Source of the DNA: Panacagrimonas sp041635265
Lineage (GTDB): Bacteria; Pseudomonadota; Gammaproteobacteria; Nevskiales; Nevskiaceae
DNA: 11,884 bases
Direction of reading: 5' to 3'
Assembly: GCA_041635265.1 (NCBI GenBank)
Contig: JBFJJV010000092.1
Span: 1 to 11,884, forward strand
Both the position numbers and the translations under genes were made by a program. The notes below the pieces were generated by a model. The model made no database searches and was not told the origin of the DNA. It saw only the letters and a list, made by a program, of their open reading frames with translations. Of this stretch, positions 5,464-11,884 are shown piece after piece (positions within the stretch are counted from its first letter, which is position 1; every line of letters begins with the position of its first letter).

Positions 5464-6495
5464 ATGACATCGATGCAGTCACCGTTGGACATGTCCAGCC
5501 TCCGAAATTCCGGCTTTCTCGAGTTAGGCACTGTTTCAGCGCCGCCGTCAGAGCAGACCATTGTGGTGCTTGGCGTGGCCCGGGGCGGGACAAGCATGGT
5601 CGCGCAGGCGCTTCACGCCATTGGAGTGCCCATGGGCAAAAAGCTGTCTGCAGTTTATGAGGATATGGAGATTTGTGCCCCGATGGAGGCGGGTGATCGC
5701 ACTTCTGTTCGAGAAGTCATTCTCAGGAAGGATGAGGCGCATCCAAAATGGGGTTTCAAACGGCCCGGCGCAGTGAAGTACGTCGAACAATATTTGAGCG
5801 AGCTGCGCAATCCTTGCTTTGTCATCGTATTCAGAGATGTTTTCGCGATCACCAATCGCAATCGCCTGTCTGTTAAGCAGCCGCCATTGGTAGGCCTTAA
5901 ATCTGCCGCACAGCAATATGTCGAGTTGGTCGAGTTTTGTCAGCGGCAAACGGTCCCGATGTTCCTTGTTTCCTACGAGAAGGCCCTGTTGGACAAGGTG
6001 GCTTTTGTCCATGCCCTCGCCAAATTTGCCGGGGTCGATGGGGTGGCGAATTTGGAGCAGGGCCTCGGAGCGATCGACCCGGGAAATGATCAATATCTTG
6101 ATGAGGCTAGGACACTGAGAAGCATTGGCCGACTCGAGGGCTTATCTACTCGCACGGTCCGTGGCTGGGCGGCGTTCGCGGGGCAAAAGGAGTCCGTTTT
6201 CGTCAGTGTGATCCTCAACGATCGCGAATTAGGGAAAATTAGAGCGAATGTGCCCCGACCGGGGCTTGCCGGCCGCCATGGCCTTTCTGACAATGGCGCG
6301 CATGGGTTCTCTTATGAATTGCCTGAGAGTATCTCTATCCGAGTTGGCGATAGCTTGCGTGCCCGCGTCGTCGGAGAGCCGAAAGATCTCGGCAATTGTC
6401 CGATCATTTTAGGACCTGTGGCAGCGAGGAACGCCAACCGGGCGGCGGCTCAACAGCGAAGCCCAGCGTCCGACCGTCCCAGGCGAAAATCTTGA
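5464..6495 (+). CDS. Sulfotransferase-like protein with C-terminal glycan-associated domain (capsule operon)
   Basis: The first gene of the capsule operon encodes 343 aa. The N-terminal half (about 30-215) has a nucleotide-binding signature like the 5'-phosphosulfate loop of PAPS-dependent sulfotransferases (VLGVARGGTSMVAQAL, 35-50). A second strand-loop, CFVIVFRDVFAITNRN (118-133), sits where the 3'-phosphate-binding motif is expected, but the usual serine is not obvious. Residues about 222-313 form a separate beta-rich domain, GRLEG...VRGWAAF...VFVSVILNDRELG...ANVPRPGL...GFSYELP. This looks like the 'GWA' sandwich domain often joined to glycosyltransferases and sulfotransferases. A basic, low-complexity tail (about 318-343) ends the protein. 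Sulfation of the capsule polysaccharide is the natural inference, but kinase-like or other transfer roles are not excluded. Start choice among ATGs at 5464, 5473 and 5491 is uncertain because no strong Shine-Dalgarno is seen. Its stop overlaps the next gene's TTG start. Confidence 0.85.
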   Translation: MTSMQSPLDMSSLRNSGFLELGTVSAPPSEQTIVVLGVARGGTSMVAQALHAIGVPMGKKLSAVYEDMEICAPMEAGDRTSVREVILRKDEAHPKWGFKRPGAVKYVEQYLSELRNPCFVIVFRDVFAITNRNRLSVKQPPLVGLKSAAQQYVELVEFCQRQTVPMFLVSYEKALLDKVAFVHALAKFAGVDGVANLEQGLGAIDPGNDQYLDEARTLRSIGRLEGLSTRTVRGWAAFAGQKESVFVSVILNDRELGKIRANVPRPGLAGRHGLSDNGAHGFSYELPESISIRVGDSLRARVVGEPKDLGNCPIILGPVAARNANRAAAQQRSPASDRPRRKS

Positions 6496-8759
6496 AGGCT
6501 GCGGCAGGCCAGTGGGTTCGTCGCTGGGTGCTGCGTGTTCGAGGAGCGCTGGTAGTACTCTTCGAATCACCGAAGAAAGTAGAGCCAAACTTCCGGCCGC
6601 TGAACCATATAAGGCCTGAAGGTACGATGTGGTCGGCAAGCTCGGAGGATCCACAACTCGCCTTGCAGTTTTCTGGGAGACTGCCACGAGGTCTTTGCCG
6701 AGTAAGATTTTCCATCAGCGCCGGCGAGTCCGTGTTGCGGTCCACCATGTACTTCGATAATGGCAGTGGATTCAGTGAGGCCTGTGCCGCCAGATTCAGT
6801 TTGAGATCAGGAGCGTACGCGGATGCCCTAGTCTATATTCCGCTCAGCATCAGGCGCATTCGCTTCGATCCGAGCGAGGCGCAAGATCAATTTCAAATTT
6901 CGAATTTCAGTATTGAATCTCTAGGTCTGTGGTCAACGCTCAAATTCATCCTCAGTGAAAGACTGAGTCGCGGGGGCGTACGTCGGCGTTTGGGCGCTCG
7001 TGCCAGGACAGTGCTGGGCATGCCCCTAGATCCTGACTATCAGAGATTTCAAAGCACGAACGAGCCGCGGCTGGAGGATATTCGCGACTCGGTTGAGGCG
7101 CATATCGAAAAGTTCTCGCGCAAGTCCGTCTTCAGCATTCTGATGCCAACCTGGAATACGCCCGTCGATGTACTGGAGCGAGCTATCGGTTCGGTCAGCA
7201 TGCAGGTTTATCCGCATTGGGAACTTTGCATCGCCGACGATGCCTCCACCGATATCGCGACCAAAGCTTGTTTGCAGAAATGGGCGGAGCAGGAGCCCCG
7301 CATTCATCTGCAATTGCTTTCCAGCAACTGCGGCATCTCTGAAGCGACCAATCAGGCGCTTCACTTCGCTGGGGGCGATTTCGTCTGCTTTTTGGATCAT
7401 GACGATGAACTCTCGCCCCTGGCGCTGTATCACTTCGCGGCAGAAATTGATCGTCGACCGGAGCTGGAGCTGATTTACAGCGATGAAGACAAAATTGATG
7501 CTAAGGGCCGGCGTGTGGAGCCACATTTCAAGACGGCGTGGAACCCGGAGCTGCTACATGGGCAGAACTATATTACGCACCTGGCGGCCTACCGCACCCA
7601 GACGGTCAGAGATCTGGGTGGTTTGCGTCAGAGCACGGATGGGAGTCAGGACCACGACCTCGCCCTAAGATTCGAGGCCCAGTCGGATGGGCAAAAGGTT
7701 CGGCATGTACCTGTGGTTTTATATCACTGGCGTTCCTTGGCGGGCTCAACCGCCAGAACACGTGATGCCAAAGTTTATGCGCACAGCGCCGGAGAGCAGG
7801 CACTACGAGATCGATTTTCCATTGAACCGGGCACCAAGGTTCGCTCCGGGGAGTTGGCGCTGACCTATCGGGTCGACTATGCCCTGCCTGAAGTAGCGCC
7901 ACGCGCATCCATCATTATCCCCACGCGCGACGGCTATGTGCATGCAAGCCGATGTATAGATAGCATTCTGTCAAAAACCGTGTATCCCGATTTCGAAATC
8001 CTGCTGGTCAATAACCAGAGTCGAGATGCGCAAACCCTGCGGTGGCTTGAGCATGTAAACCAGAACGATACCGTCAGGGTAATCGACTTCGACGCGCCGT
8101 TTAATTATTCAGCCATCAATAATTTTGCAGCTGAAAAAGCGAGGGGTTCAGTGCTGGTGCTGTTGAATGATGATACCGAGATCATCAGCCCTGACTGGCT
8201 GCGCGAAATGGTGAGCCTTGCTGTTCGTCCTGACATCGGCGCTGTCGGCGCAAAGCTCTATTACCCGGAAGGTAGTATTCAGCACGCGGGCGTAGCGCTG
8301 GGCATAGGCGGAGTCGCAGGGCATACCCATTGGCGCTTCCCAAAAGATGACCCTGGCTATCTGGGACGATTGAAGGTAAGACAGGCAGTCAGCGCGGTCA
8401 CTGGAGCCTGTCTGGCGGTTGAGCGCCAGAAATTCGACGCTGTCGGTGGGCTGGATGCGGCGAACCTGACCATTGCCTTTAATGATGTCGATTTGTGCCT
8501 CAAACTATCCCATCAGGGATGGCGCAACGTGTGGACACCATTCGCCGAGTTGTACCATTTTGAGTCCATTTCGCGTGGCGCCGAAGATACACCGGAGAAA
8601 GTCATGCGATTCAATCAAGAGGCGGATTGGATGAAGACGCGCTGGGGAGAAAAGCTCAACCATGATCCCTACTACCATCGCTGTTTTTCGCGCACAGCAC
8701 AGGATATGAGTCTGGAAACGCTGCCCTTGCCCTATCGGCCCTGGGAGGGCAGGTGGTGA
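6492..8759 (+). CDS. Large glycosyltransferase with two GT2 domains (capsule/O-antigen type)
   Basis: The product is 755 aa from the TTG at 6492. An N-terminal non-catalytic domain (about 30-155, IRPEGTMWSASSEDPQLALQ...) resembles the beta-rich module found at the front of many long polysaccharide glycosyltransferases. The first GT-A domain runs from about 212 (FSILMPTWNTP), with ADDAS at 248-252 and the metal-binding DHDD at 302-305. It ends near VVLYHWR. The second GT-A domain starts at about 470 (SIIIPTRDGY), has NNQS near 507, NDDTE at 559-563, and a C-terminal FNDVDLCLKLSHQGWRNVW acceptor-side motif. It is probably a cytoplasmic, bifunctional enzyme adding two sugars of the capsule repeat; donor sugars are unknown. 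TTG 6492 forms a TTGA overlap with the upstream stop and has AGGCGA 5 nt before it. A longer TTG start at 6396 (787 aa) would overlap by 100 bp and lacks a ribosome site. ATG 6627 would cut into the N-terminal domain. Confidence 0.93.
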   Translation: MKAAAGQWVRRWVLRVRGALVVLFESPKKVEPNFRPLNHIRPEGTMWSASSEDPQLALQFSGRLPRGLCRVRFSISAGESVLRSTMYFDNGSGFSEACAARFSLRSGAYADALVYIPLSIRRIRFDPSEAQDQFQISNFSIESLGLWSTLKFILSERLSRGGVRRRLGARARTVLGMPLDPDYQRFQSTNEPRLEDIRDSVEAHIEKFSRKSVFSILMPTWNTPVDVLERAIGSVSMQVYPHWELCIADDASTDIATKACLQKWAEQEPRIHLQLLSSNCGISEATNQALHFAGGDFVCFLDHDDELSPLALYHFAAEIDRRPELELIYSDEDKIDAKGRRVEPHFKTAWNPELLHGQNYITHLAAYRTQTVRDLGGLRQSTDGSQDHDLALRFEAQSDGQKVRHVPVVLYHWRSLAGSTARTRDAKVYAHSAGEQALRDRFSIEPGTKVRSGELALTYRVDYALPEVAPRASIIIPTRDGYVHASRCIDSILSKTVYPDFEILLVNNQSRDAQTLRWLEHVNQNDTVRVIDFDAPFNYSAINNFAAEKARGSVLVLLNDDTEIISPDWLREMVSLAVRPDIGAVGAKLYYPEGSIQHAGVALGIGGVAGHTHWRFPKDDPGYLGRLKVRQAVSAVTGACLAVERQKFDAVGGLDAANLTIAFNDVDLCLKLSHQGWRNVWTPFAELYHFESISRGAEDTPEKVMRFNQEADWMKTRWGEKLNHDPYYHRCFSRTAQDMSLETLPLPYRPWEGRW

Positions 8760-9604
8760 CGGCCAAGACAGAGCAAGGGGGCGGGGATGTTTCCCCAGAG
8801 CTTCCGTCCAGATTGCGCCCGCCGATGCCACGGCACCGCAGCAAGTGGACGATATTCACCGGCGCTCTAAGAGCACTGTTTCTGCGTGAGGTACGTAACC
8901 GATACGGCGCATTTCGCTTTGGTTATGTCTGGGCGGTCCTGCAGCCGCTGCTGTTTGTATTCCTGATAAATGAAGTGCGATCCCTATTTGGCGGGAGACA
9001 GGATGTTTACGGTGTCTCCGGCCTGTACTTTTTCCTTATCGGCATCCTGCCCTTTTTTATGTACCAGGGCGGTTTTCACCAAGCTATGGGGGCTATGAGC
9101 TCATTTCGCGGCATTTTCAATTACCGACAGGTGAGGCCGATCGATATCATTTTCGTCCGATGCAGCATTGAGTTTGTGTTGTTGTCGATTGTGATGTTGA
9201 TTTTTATAGCTGCCCTTCACTGGTTGCACTCGCCGGTAGACATTGAAAATCCACTCGCTTTCATTGCGGCACTTGGATTGCTGTTTGTCTTCACCCAGGG
9301 GGCCGGCCTGATTGCCGATGTCTATGTCACCAAGAGTCCCGATACGCGGCGCATTTTCACGCTGCTTGACCGGCCCTTGTTTTTCATATCGGGCGTCTTT
9401 TTCACGGTAGAAGTTTTGCCCGAATCGATGCGCGCTTATCTCATGTGGAACCCCTTGCTGCACGCGATCGACCTCGGGCGCGGAGCCTTGCTCAGCGAAT
9501 ATGAGTCGCCTTGCAGCTGGTTATACCTAAGCGTTTGGGCATTCGGGCTGCTTATGCTGGGTATGGGGTCGTATCGCCGAAATCTTCACCTGCTGACCTC
9601 ATGA
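8756..9604 (+). CDS. kpsM: Capsule polysaccharide ABC-2 transporter permease (KpsM/CtrC/BexB family)
   Basis: This is the inner-membrane half of the ABC exporter that moves lipid-linked capsule polysaccharide out of the cytoplasm. The family block LFLREVRNRYGAFRFGYVWAVLQP is at about 41-64, followed by six hydrophobic spans (about 55-75, 90-105, 130-155, 165-187, 203-220, 255-272). Motifs shared with CtrC/BexB include FNYRQVRPID (about 121-130), RPLFFISGVFF (206-216), MWNPLLHAIDLGR (230-242) and a C-terminus ending SYRRNLHLLTS. From GTG 8756 the length is 282 aa, about 20 longer at the N-terminus than CtrC. GGGAGGG at 8743-8749 lies 6 nt before GTG 8756 and only 3 nt before the in-frame GTG at 8753. 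Start 8756 also gives a GTGA overlap with the glycosyltransferase stop. Its own stop overlaps the ATG of kpsT. Confidence 0.96.
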   Translation: MTAKTEQGGGDVSPELPSRLRPPMPRHRSKWTIFTGALRALFLREVRNRYGAFRFGYVWAVLQPLLFVFLINEVRSLFGGRQDVYGVSGLYFFLIGILPFFMYQGGFHQAMGAMSSFRGIFNYRQVRPIDIIFVRCSIEFVLLSIVMLIFIAALHWLHSPVDIENPLAFIAALGLLFVFTQGAGLIADVYVTKSPDTRRIFTLLDRPLFFISGVFFTVEVLPESMRAYLMWNPLLHAIDLGRGALLSEYESPCSWLYLSVWAFGLLMLGMGSYRRNLHLLTS

Positions 9605-10269
9605 TCATCAGTCTGCACAATGTTTCAAAATTCTACGTGCGACCGGATATGACGCGCCACTGGATCTATCGCGGGCTAAACTTGAGTTTGCCGAGCAAAA
9701 CCAACGTCGGCATCGTCGGGCGTAATGGTGCGGGAAAATCGACACTGATCCGCTTGTTGTCGGGGGTAGAAACCCCGGATCGAGGGACTGTCAGGCTTCA
9801 TGGCTCGGTATCGCCGCCTGTGGGGCTATCCAGCGGGTTCTCGCCGTGGTTATCAGGGCGAGAGAACGCAAAATTCATCTGTAGAATTCACGGCGACGGA
9901 GGCCAGCAACTGGAAGAAAGACTTGAATACATCAAGGATTTTTCCGAGCTGGGCGATTTTTTCGAGCAGCCGATCAAGACCTATTCATCCGGAATGCGTG
10001 CACGCCTGGCATTCGCCACCAGCATGGGGTTTGAGCATGACTGCTATTTGATGGACGAAATCACCTCAGTTGGTGACGAAAAGTTTCGCAGGAGAGCTGA
10101 TGCCGCGTTTCACGCGCTCAGGGCCAGGGCCAGCATCATTCTGGTCAGCCACAGCATGGATGCACTCAAGAAGTGGTGTGATGTCGGCCTATATGTACAC
10201 GGCGGGCAGGTACAGTACTTTGACAAAATGACTCAGGCCATTGACGCCTATATGCAGGATCAAAAGTGA
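9601..10269 (+). CDS. kpsT: Capsule polysaccharide ABC transporter ATP-binding protein (KpsT/CtrD/BexA family)
   Basis: The cytoplasmic ATPase of the capsule exporter, 222 aa, matches the short KpsT class (about 215-225). Walker A is GRNGAGKST (40-48). The ABC signature is degenerate, YSSGM (128-132), as usual for KpsT. Walker B is CYLMDE (148-153), with catalytic Glu153, followed by a SVGD D-loop-like stretch, and the H-loop His is at 174 (LVSHSM). The ATG at 9601 overlaps the kpsM stop in ATGA, with no own Shine-Dalgarno, which points to translational coupling. Reading the frame back to 9511 would add 30 residues of out-of-frame kpsM sequence and is rejected. The stop overlaps kpsE in GTGA. 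Confidence 0.97.
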   Translation: MIISLHNVSKFYVRPDMTRHWIYRGLNLSLPSKTNVGIVGRNGAGKSTLIRLLSGVETPDRGTVRLHGSVSPPVGLSSGFSPWLSGRENAKFICRIHGDGGQQLEERLEYIKDFSELGDFFEQPIKTYSSGMRARLAFATSMGFEHDCYLMDEITSVGDEKFRRRADAAFHALRARASIILVSHSMDALKKWCDVGLYVHGGQVQYFDKMTQAIDAYMQDQK

Positions 10270-11369
10270 ACGAAACATTGATGTCGAAATTTCGGGGGCG
10301 CAGGGGCTATTCTCTGATCGTGCTGATTCCAGTGATTCTGACGGCGCTCTACTATGGGCTGTTTGCCACCGATCGCTACGTATCGAACGCGCGGATTATT
10401 GTGGAGCGTGACTCCTCAAGAATGGGGGGGTTGGATCTGGGTCTCTTGTCAGTGGCTCAGGGAAGTTCCGCACTGGACGTGGAACTGGTCAAGCGCTTCA
10501 TCGAGTCGCCAGCGATGCTGAGCCATCTCGACGAGACGCTCGCGCTGCGTGCGCATTATTCCAATCCTGATGCAGATTTTTTGTCGCGCCTGTCTAAGGA
10601 TGCCTCGCGCGAAGCGTTTTTCAAATATTTTCTTGAACACATTGAAATCGAAATTGATGAAGATGCGCTGACGCTGGATCTCGCAGTTGAATCATTTGAT
10701 CCCGAGTACGGGCAGAAGCTGGGGCAGGCCATCGTCAGACGGGCAGAAAAGTTCGTCAACGATGTCGGTCAGAGTCTTGCCAAGGAGCAGGTCGCATTCG
10801 CCCAGGGCGAAGTTGAAAATGCCAACAAGCGTATGTTTAGCGCGGCGGATGAGTTGATCAAATATCAGAATGAGCACGAAATGCTCAGTCCGGAGCTGGA
10901 AACTGCGGCGGTGTCCCAGATTATTGTGAACTTGCAGGGCGAACTGTCGCGGCAACGCACGGAACTCAAGGCCTACCAAAGCTACCTGAGCGGTAATGCC
11001 TCGGAAGTGGTTTCTGCGAGAAACCGGATTCGCGCGCTGGAAGCACAAATTGAACAGGAACGCGCCAAGCAGGTGAATAGCGGAAAGAAGCAGGCACTGA
11101 ATGCGCTACAGAGCCGGTACAAGGAATTGGAGTTGACGGCCAAGGTCGCTGCAGATATTTATCAGGCAGGACTGGCATCACTTGAATCGGCCAAACTGGA
11201 TGCCTCTCGCAAGGTAAAGCACTTGGTGATGGTGTCTGCGCCTACACTGCCGGACTCGGCAACGCGTCCGAGGCGGGCGTATATGGTGGTGACAGTATTC
11301 GCCATTCTCAATATTTTATATCTGATCGGCGGCATGGTCCTTGCCATCATCGAGGATCACCGGGAGTAA
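10266..11369 (+). CDS. kpsE: Capsule export inner-membrane/periplasmic adaptor (KpsE/CtrB/BexC family)
   Basis: This is a polysaccharide co-polymerase-type protein (PCP-3) linking the KpsM/KpsT exporter to the outer-membrane KpsD. It has 367 aa, within the usual 360-390. A first membrane helix at about 15-33 is followed by the family sequence ATDRYVSNARIIVERDS (34-50). A periplasmic region with a long, charged, heptad-rich coiled coil spans about 160-310. A Pro-containing segment, APTLPDSATRPRR (325-337), precedes the second helix (about 340-361), and a short cytoplasmic tail follows. GTG 10266 overlaps the kpsT stop and has AGGA at 10256-10259 with a 6-nt spacer. An ATG at 10281 (MSKFRGRR) is a possible alternative start, losing five residues. 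Coiled-coil extent is judged by eye. Confidence 0.95.
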   Translation: MNETLMSKFRGRRGYSLIVLIPVILTALYYGLFATDRYVSNARIIVERDSSRMGGLDLGLLSVAQGSSALDVELVKRFIESPAMLSHLDETLALRAHYSNPDADFLSRLSKDASREAFFKYFLEHIEIEIDEDALTLDLAVESFDPEYGQKLGQAIVRRAEKFVNDVGQSLAKEQVAFAQGEVENANKRMFSAADELIKYQNEHEMLSPELETAAVSQIIVNLQGELSRQRTELKAYQSYLSGNASEVVSARNRIRALEAQIEQERAKQVNSGKKQALNALQSRYKELELTAKVAADIYQAGLASLESAKLDASRKVKHLVMVSAPTLPDSATRPRRAYMVVTVFAILNILYLIGGMVLAIIEDHRE

Positions 11370-11372
11370 ATC

Positions 11373-11884
11373 ATGCGTTTAATGATGTGGAAGCCTATTG
11401 TTTTTATGATCACCGCAGTCCTGCCGGCGATTGCCGATGCTCAGCTTCAGCTCCAGGCAGAGCAGGCCCTGCGTGAGCAAAACCAGCAGGCGACGAGCCA
11501 GTCTCCAACGCCGCAGCTGCAACAAAGCGCGACACCATTTTTCTCCGGGCAGGCAAGCCCGCGGATCGAGCAACCGGCGGGCCAGCAAGCTGTCGTCGAT
11601 GGCAGTCAATTTGCGCCGCCGATTGCGGATGCTCAGACCATTGAGAAGGATCTGGGAGGCGTCCAGGTCTTTGGCCGCAGCCTGTTCCAGGGCCAGTTTT
11701 CCCGCGAATCGTTCAGGGGCTTTAACCCGGACTATCTGATCAGCGTCGGCGATCAGATCGATATCAAACTCTGGGGGGCGGTGGATGCACAGCTCTTGTT
11801 GCCGGTTGATGCCCAAGGCAATATTTTTATCCCGCGTGTGGGGCCAGTGCATGTCATCAATGTGCCCAATGGTGAGCTGAATAA
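11373..11884 (+). CDS. kpsD: Capsule polysaccharide export outer-membrane protein KpsD (5' part; cut by window end)
   Basis: The first 170 residues of a Wza-superfamily (Poly_export) outer-membrane protein are visible; the full family length is about 550-600, so about two thirds is beyond the window. There is a signal peptide with cleavage likely after ADA (about residue 23). Next comes a Gln-rich, low-complexity linker (about 24-75), then VFGRSLFQGQF (99-109). The start of the export domain follows: GFNPDYLISVGDQIDIKLWGA (116-136), VDAQGNIFIPRVGPV (145-159) and NGELN. These blocks align well by eye with E. coli KpsD (GFNPDY, GD.I..RLWGA, GNIF.P.VGPV). GGGAG at 11362-11366 lies 6 nt before the ATG and is embedded in the last codons of kpsE; the gap between the genes is 3 nt. 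No lipobox is seen, unlike Wza. Confidence 0.94.
   Translation, partial: MRLMMWKPIVFMITAVLPAIADAQLQLQAEQALREQNQQATSQSPTPQLQQSATPFFSGQASPRIEQPAGQQAVVDGSQFAPPIADAQTIEKDLGGVQVFGRSLFQGQFSRESFRGFNPDYLISVGDQIDIKLWGAVDAQLLLPVDAQGNIFIPRVGPVHVINVPNGELN

Noticed and set aside
5548..6093. 181-codon open frame on the minus strand inside the sulfotransferase-like gene
   Set aside because: It mirrors the codon structure of the plus-strand gene, matches no recognised fold, and has no promoter or ribosome site; the plus-strand product has clear motifs.
6396..6491. Upstream TTG extension of the glycosyltransferase (32 extra residues)
   Set aside because: It would overlap the previous gene by 100 bp, has no ribosome site, and lacks any domain content; TTG 6492 gives a 4-nt overlap and an AGGCGA site.
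7026..7526. 166-codon antisense frame over the first GT2 domain
   Set aside because: It lies opposite the catalytic motifs of the glycosyltransferase and has no independent evidence.
9511..9600. 30-residue N-terminal extension of KpsT
   Set aside because: It is kpsM coding sequence read in another frame; KpsT proteins begin right before the MIIS..NVSK..Y block, at ATG 9601.
11379..11852. 157-codon antisense frame over kpsD
   Set aside because: The plus strand gives a strong KpsD N-terminus with signal peptide and ribosome site; the antisense product looks random.

Overview
The window looks like a chromosomal segment of a Gram-negative proteobacterium, most likely a gammaproteobacterium of aquatic or marine type. 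This is inferred from four things: a group 2/3 (ABC-transporter type) capsule export set that includes an outer-membrane KpsD-type protein, a PurU formyltetrahydrofolate deformylase, an AraC regulator with an arabinose_bd-type sensory domain, and moderately high GC with frequent GTG/TTG starts. No RNA genes, insertion sequences, CRISPR arrays or integration scars were seen.

Left part (1-3490), lipid and halo-organic accessory genes. An AraC-family regulator is read leftwards from 994 and runs off the window. It diverges from a rightward gene (1086-2036) for a membrane di-iron hydroxylase that resembles alkylglycerol monooxygenase. Their short shared control region holds two copies of GGCGAG-N4-GTCAA exactly 21 bp apart, the geometry expected of an AraC-family operator. 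A class II haloalkane dehalogenase (2268-3155) with its full catalytic pentad follows. It has its own leader, which carries a 15-bp perfect palindrome and an extended -10-like element. A short one-helix membrane protein comes next (3251-3490).

Middle part (3491-5411). After a featureless 255-bp spacer there is an exported protein of unknown function (3746-4516). Then, 22 nt on, comes purU (4539-5411), which starts with TTG and makes formate and tetrahydrofolate from 10-formyl-THF.

Right part (5464-11884), capsule operon. A sulfotransferase-like protein with an extra C-terminal beta-sandwich-like domain is followed by a large protein with two GT2 domains, the ABC-2 permease KpsM, the ATPase KpsT, the inner-membrane/periplasmic adaptor KpsE and the start of the outer-membrane export protein KpsD, which is cut by the window end. 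Four successive junctions have 4-nt stop/start overlaps (TTGA, GTGA, ATGA, GTGA), and the last has a 3-nt gap, so this is one tightly coupled transcription and translation unit. The likely division of labour is that the two upstream enzymes help build or decorate the polysaccharide, KpsM/KpsT move it across the inner membrane, and KpsE/KpsD carry it to the surface. The most noteworthy points are the AraC-type repeat pair, the AGMO-like hydroxylase beside it, the palindrome in front of the dehalogenase, and the sulfotransferase/two-domain glycosyltransferase pair wired into the capsule exporter.
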